Assembly (NCBI GenBank): GCA_016183575.1
Contig: JACPEI010000021.1
Coordinates: forward strand, 1-43,209
Origin: Nitrosomonadales bacterium
Lineage (GTDB): Bacteria; Pseudomonadota; Gammaproteobacteria; Burkholderiales; Gallionellaceae
DNA: 43,209 nucleotides
Direction: 5' to 3'
The translations under genes were made by a program, and so were the position numbers. Every line of letters begins with the position of its first letter. Position 1 is the first letter of the stretch. Below, one piece after another: positions 39,733 to 43,209 of the stretch. The notes under the pieces are model-generated. The model had not been told where the DNA came from and made no database searches. It worked only from the letters and a program-made list of their open reading frames with translations.

Positions 39733-40593
39733 ATGAAATCATCCTGGATGCTGGTCGCCGGATTGCTGTTCGGCTGCATGGGGGTGTTCGTCAAACTCGG
39801 CGCGGCGCATTTTTCGTATATCGAACTGGTGTTCTACCGCTCGTTTTTCGGCCTGCTGCTGGTCTACGGCATCATGCGATCACAGCGCATCGGCGTCGCC
39901 ACGCAACACTGGCGCAACCACTTGTGGCGTGGCATCTCCGGTTCGGTAGCCCTGGCGCTGTTCTTCTACTGCATCACCGTGCTGCCGCTCGCCACCGCCG
40001 TCACGCTCAACTATACCGCGCCGCTGTTCCTCACCCTCCTCACCATGCTGGTGTTCAAGGATCGTTTCCACCTGCCGCTGACCATCGCGATCGGCGTGGG
40101 ATTCTGCGGCGTGGTGTTGCTGCTGCACCCAACGCTCCAGCAGGACCAGCTGCTGCCCGGCCTGCTCGGCCTGATTTCCGGCTTCCTCGCCGGGGTCGCG
40201 TACCTCAACGTAAAACAACTCGCGATGATCGGCGAACCGGACACGCGCACCGTGTTCTATTTCAGCCTCATCGCCTCGCTCGGCAGCGGCGTCTGGATAC
40301 TGTTCGGCACCGTGCATGCGATCACGCCGCAAGGCTTCGCGATTCTGCTCGGGCTGGGCAGTTCCGCCACCCTCGCGCAGCTCGCGATGACGCGCGCCTA
40401 CCGCACCGGCAGGACGCTGGTGGTCGGCAGCCTGGCCTACAGCACCATCGTGTTCGCCAGCCTGTTCGGCATGCTGCTGTGGGACGAAACCCTGAGCCTG
40501 GGCAGTTGGCTGGGCATGGCGTTCATCATCGCCAGCGGTGTGCTAAGCTTGCGCCTGTCACCTCAACACCCGCCAAAAGAAGGAGCAACATGA
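39733..40593 (+). CDS. EamA/DMT-family permease
   Basis: MLVAGLLFGCMGVFVKLGAAHFSYIELVFYRSFFGLLLVY; repeated EamA halves. Confidence 0.9.
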   Translation: MKSSWMLVAGLLFGCMGVFVKLGAAHFSYIELVFYRSFFGLLLVYGIMRSQRIGVATQHWRNHLWRGISGSVALALFFYCITVLPLATAVTLNYTAPLFLTLLTMLVFKDRFHLPLTIAIGVGFCGVVLLLHPTLQQDQLLPGLLGLISGFLAGVAYLNVKQLAMIGEPDTRTVFYFSLIASLGSGVWILFGTVHAITPQGFAILLGLGSSATLAQLAMTRAYRTGRTLVVGSLAYSTIVFASLFGMLLWDETLSLGSWLGMAFIIASGVLSLRLSPQHPPKEGAT

Positions 40594-40937
40594 TTACCAT
40601 CGAACAAACCGACAACCTCGTCAACGTTGCCGTCATCGGCGAATTCACCCTTGCCGATTTCAAGCTGTTTGAAGAGCAATCGCTGTACAAACTGAAATCC
40701 CCCGGCACGGTAAACCTGCTGTTCGACCTGCGCGCGATGATCGACTACACCGTGGACGTCGCCTGGGAAGAGATCAAGTTCTTCAGCCGCGAACACAACC
40801 ACGACTTCAACAAGATCGCCGTGGTCACCGACGACCAGTGGCTCACCTGGCAGGCATGGCTGTCGCGCATCTTCATCGATGCCGAGATTTCCGTGTTTAC
40901 GGATTACGATGAGGCGCTGGCCTGGGTGCTGGGCTAA
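40590..40937 (+). CDS. STAS/SpoIIAA-like domain protein
   Basis: MITIEQTDNLVNVAVIGEFTLADFKLFEEQ...NLLFDLRAMIDYTVDVAWEEIKF; aaggagcaacATG; ATGA overlap with preceding gene. Confidence 0.8.
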   Translation: MITIEQTDNLVNVAVIGEFTLADFKLFEEQSLYKLKSPGTVNLLFDLRAMIDYTVDVAWEEIKFFSREHNHDFNKIAVVTDDQWLTWQAWLSRIFIDAEISVFTDYDEALAWVLG

Positions 40938-41030
40938 GGTGCCTTTGCCGGCATTTTTTAGGGTGCTACTTTACGTTGCACCAGCAAATTAATCTTGACA
41001 ACTCTGAAATGTACCCATAATGACTAACAG

Positions 41031-41095
41031 CACAGCACAGCACAGCACAGCACAGCACAGCACAGCACAGCACAGCACAGCACAGCACAGCACAG
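41031..41095. repeat. Pentanucleotide simple-sequence repeat, 13 x CACAG
   Basis: Uninterrupted cacag units counted directly from the sequence. Confidence 0.98.
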
Positions 41096-41138
41096 CAACA
41101 AGCTACAGCTTCGGCTGGCTACGCTTGACGATGCGGGA

Positions 41139-41537
41139 GTGCTCTTGAAATGGCGAAACAATCCTGCCACTCGTGAAGCCAGCCACAACACTGCCCTTAT
41201 CAACGAAGACGAGCATATTCAGTGGCTGAAACGAATCTTGGCAAATGAAAATCGCAAGTTATACGTTGCAGAAATTGATGGCGTTCCCGTTGGAACAGTA
41301 CGAGTGGATTCCGAAGCCCTTGGATATGAGCTTTCTTGGACTGTCTCCCCCACGATGCGTAGCTCTGGCATTGGGAAGGCAATGGTCTCTCAGCTTGCGA
41401 AAGGCATACCAGAATCAATCCGTGCGGAAATCAAAGCTGGCAATATCGCTTCAATCCGCATTGCAGAGGACGCGGGAATGGCGTTTGAACGTGAAGAGAA
41501 AGGCGTTCTCCACTATCGGCGTGACGCTGTTGCCTAA
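41139..41537 (+). CDS. GNAT-family N-acetyltransferase; true start probably upstream of or within the repeat
   Basis: KLQLRLATLDDAGVLLKWRNNPATREAS...VPVGTVRVD...LSWTVSPTMRSSGIGKAMV; stop TAA lies in the attC R'' box. Confidence 0.78.
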   Translation: MLLKWRNNPATREASHNTALINEDEHIQWLKRILANENRKLYVAEIDGVPVGTVRVDSEALGYELSWTVSPTMRSSGIGKAMVSQLAKGIPESIRAEIKAGNIASIRIAEDAGMAFEREEKGVLHYRRDAVA

Positions 41538-41595
41538 CCCGGCATTCGAGAGGGACTGCGCGAAAGCGCTGCGCCCCTTAAGGCATACGTTCGAC
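41532..41595 (+). mobile_element. attC-like recombination site 1 (integron cassette)
   Basis: gcctaac ... gcgcgaaagcgc hairpin ... acgttcgac; aligns with site 2 (shared GCCTAACCC, CCCCTTA, ACGTT at near-identical spacing); R' deviates from GTTRRRY. Confidence 0.65.
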
Positions 41596-41651
41596 ATAGG
41601 GTCGCGAAGCGCGCTAGAATTACCTTATTAGTTTTGAATGGAGCCCAGATA

Positions 41652-41879
41652 ATGAACACACAACTTTTGCAGCAAGCTCGTGTGCTCGACATTGACGAGC
41701 AGATCGAACTGGTTGAAGCTATCTGGGACGGTATCGTTAGCCGTGGTGCCGCGCCATCGTTGACCGAAGCGCAGGGATCGGAGCTTGATCGCCGCCTCGC
41801 CGACCATATGGCGAACCCGAACGATGTGATTCCATGGAGTGAAGTAAAAGCAGCCGCTCTTGCCAAAATCAGGCAATGA
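41652..41879 (+). CDS. Addiction-module antitoxin (PF09720-like)
   Basis: QLLQQARVLDIDEQIELVEAIWDGI...ELDRRLADHMANPNDVIPWSEVKAAALAKIRQ. Confidence 0.83.
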   Translation: MNTQLLQQARVLDIDEQIELVEAIWDGIVSRGAAPSLTEAQGSELDRRLADHMANPNDVIPWSEVKAAALAKIRQ

Positions 41880-42172
41880 GCCTACCCATCACTTTTCATC
41901 GTGCCGCCAGTGCAGAGTTCACAGAAGCTAGCGCGTGGTATGAGACCAAGCGATTTGGCCTTGCTCTTGAGTTCATGGCCGAGATTGACCGTTGCGTATC
42001 GCTGGCATCGAAACACCCTCTCCAGTTTGCCGTTGTTCGCGAGGACATTCGACGTGTCGTCGCCAATCGTTTTCCATACAGCGTTTATTTTCGCGCAGAG
42101 AAACATCGCATCGTTGTCTTGGCGGTATTTCATGGCAGCAGAGATCCCGATATTTGGCAGGCCAGAGCCTAA
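41876..42172 (+). CDS. RelE/ParE-family toxin
   Basis: ITFHRAASAEFTEASAWYETKRFGLALEFMAEIDRCV...RRVVANRFPYSVYFRAEKHRIVVLAVFHGSRDPDIWQAR; ATGA overlap with antitoxin. Confidence 0.9.
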   Translation: MSLPITFHRAASAEFTEASAWYETKRFGLALEFMAEIDRCVSLASKHPLQFAVVREDIRRVVANRFPYSVYFRAEKHRIVVLAVFHGSRDPDIWQARA

Positions 42173-42229
42173 CCCTACGCTCAAGCGTGACAGGCCAGAA
42201 GCGGTCTGCCCCTTAGCTCCACGTTGGGC
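42167..42229 (+). mobile_element. attC-like recombination site 2 (integron cassette)
   Basis: gcctaac (R'') ... caggcc-agaagc-ggtctg stem ... gttgggc (R' fits GTTRRRY), 63 bp; toxin stop codon lies in R''. Confidence 0.75.
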
Positions 42230-42385
42230 CGTTCAGACGCCACGATAACTAGGGCACAACAGTCCGCCACGGCGTTTGCTCATCATGTGCAGCAATGGCG
42301 GAACGCCAGCTGCAGGCGGCCATCTTGATATCACAAGCAGCACGGAGCACAGCCAATACGTCTATAACCTTTACAGGAGATCGTC

Positions 42386-42943
42386 ATGAGCAAATACCAA
42401 ATCGCTGTTGTCGTCGGCAGCCTTCGTCAGGATTCGTTCAACCGCAAGCTGGCAAGCGCCGTCGCAAGACTGGCGCCGCCGGCGTTCTCGTTCAAGCAGG
42501 TGCAAATCGGCGACTTGCCGCTCTACAACCAGGACGACGATGCAAACCAGGCCGAATCCGTCAAACGGCTGAAAGGTGAAATCCTGGCTGCACAGGGCCT
42601 GCTGTTCGTCACCCCGGAATACAATCGTTCAATCCCCGGTGTGCTCAAGAACGCAATCGACCATGCCTCGCGTCCCTATGGCCAGAGCGCCTGGACGGGA
42701 AAGCCTGCGGGCGTGTTGGGCGCTTCGCCCGGTGCCACCGGCACGGCCATGGCGCAACAGCATTTGCGCAACATCCTCGCGACTCTGGACGTCCCGACGC
42801 TTGGCCAACCCGAAGCATTCATCCAGGTAAAGGATGGATTGTTTGACGATGCCGGCAATATCGGTGAAGGCAGCAAGAAATTCCTGCAAAACTGGATGAA
42901 CCAGTATGTCGCCTTGGTGAAAAAACACGCCGGTGCCCCATAA
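42386..42943 (+). CDS. NADPH-dependent FMN reductase / NAD(P)H oxidoreductase
   Basis: VVVGSLRQDSFNRKLASAVARLAP, GLLFVTPEYNRSIPGVLKNAIDHASRPYG; tttacaggagatcgtcATG. Confidence 0.92.
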   Translation: MSKYQIAVVVGSLRQDSFNRKLASAVARLAPPAFSFKQVQIGDLPLYNQDDDANQAESVKRLKGEILAAQGLLFVTPEYNRSIPGVLKNAIDHASRPYGQSAWTGKPAGVLGASPGATGTAMAQQHLRNILATLDVPTLGQPEAFIQVKDGLFDDAGNIGEGSKKFLQNWMNQYVALVKKHAGAP

Positions 42944-43099
42944 GAGACGCTCGCGGTAGCCATACCTGAAAGCCTAAGCCTTCCTGGCTCCTTAGTCCCT
43001 GCCTGCTAGACGTTAGCACGTTTACTATGAACGGTTGTTAACGTTCTCTTAACATTATCGACCTGAATATTGCAAATACTTACGCATGTAATTTATTGT

Positions 43100-43112
43100 T
43101 ATCAATATGTTA
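43100..43112 (+). promoter_or_regulatory. IHF-consensus site
   Basis: tatcaatatgtta matches WATCAANNNNTTR exactly. Confidence 0.45.
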
Positions 43113-43117
43113 AATAT

Positions 43118-43136
43118 TTGGCACGGTTCATGCTTA
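43118..43136 (+). promoter_or_regulatory. Sigma54 (-24/-12) promoter
   Basis: ttGGcacggttcatGCtta: GG-N10-GC spacing, close to YTGGCACGNNNNTTGCW (one deviation, ATGC for TTGC). Confidence 0.65.
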
Positions 43137-43209
43137 TATTAGTGCAACTCCCTGTGAACGGCATCCTTGCCTTCACAGGCGAAAATCCCCCTCGTTAAGA
43201 CGGTCGGGA

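Noticed and set aside
40931-40981. Possible left boundary of the cassette array (ggctaag ... acgttgcac) after the STAS gene
   Set aside because: Only the terminal boxes faintly resemble attC/attI and R' (GTTGCAC) has a mismatch; not enough to call.
41026-41100. CRISPR-like direct repeats
   Set aside because: Five-nt tandem unit without spacers; a simple-sequence repeat, not CRISPR.
42972-43018. Possible third attC (gcctaag ... acgttagca) after the FMN reductase gene
   Set aside because: About 47 nt, R' reads GTTAGCA rather than GTTRRRY and no convincing L-box pairing; could be a degraded remnant, but not supportable.

Overview
Chromosomal window from a GC-rich proteobacterium, probably betaproteobacterial (Gallionellaceae/Nitrosomonadales-like; inferred from gene content and order only). 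It carries housekeeping genes (slyD, bcp, bamC, dapA, fur, feoAB, rep, panB, folK, pcnB, folE2, dxs, xseB) and a metal-homeostasis block (CopA-type ATPase, feoAB under a Fur-box-like site, czcI-like/czcB/czcA/DUF3240/czcC, a DMT permease with a His-rich tail, a CadA/ZntA-type ATPase). The parts most worth a second look are: (1) a tightly packed minus-strand cluster, DsrE-like / SQR-like flavoprotein / SAM methyltransferase / MMPL exporter / LolA-like protein / outer-membrane barrel, next to an ArsR-rhodanese regulator, with a 24-nt palindrome lying over a sigma70-like promoter; (2) two attC-like sites bounding a GNAT gene and a RelE-type toxin-antitoxin pair, i.e. integron cassettes with no integrase visible; (3) a 13-copy CACAG tract at the 5' end of the GNAT gene, with an upstream ATG one repeat unit out of frame (candidate phase-variable locus); (4) an ispA gene with an apparent frame-breaking N-terminal deletion plus an in-frame dispersed repeat; (5) in-frame palindromic repeat insertion in copA; (6) a sigma54-type promoter with an IHF-consensus site and a structured leader at the right edge. 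All calls come from reading the sequence and the supplied ORF translations; no searches were run.
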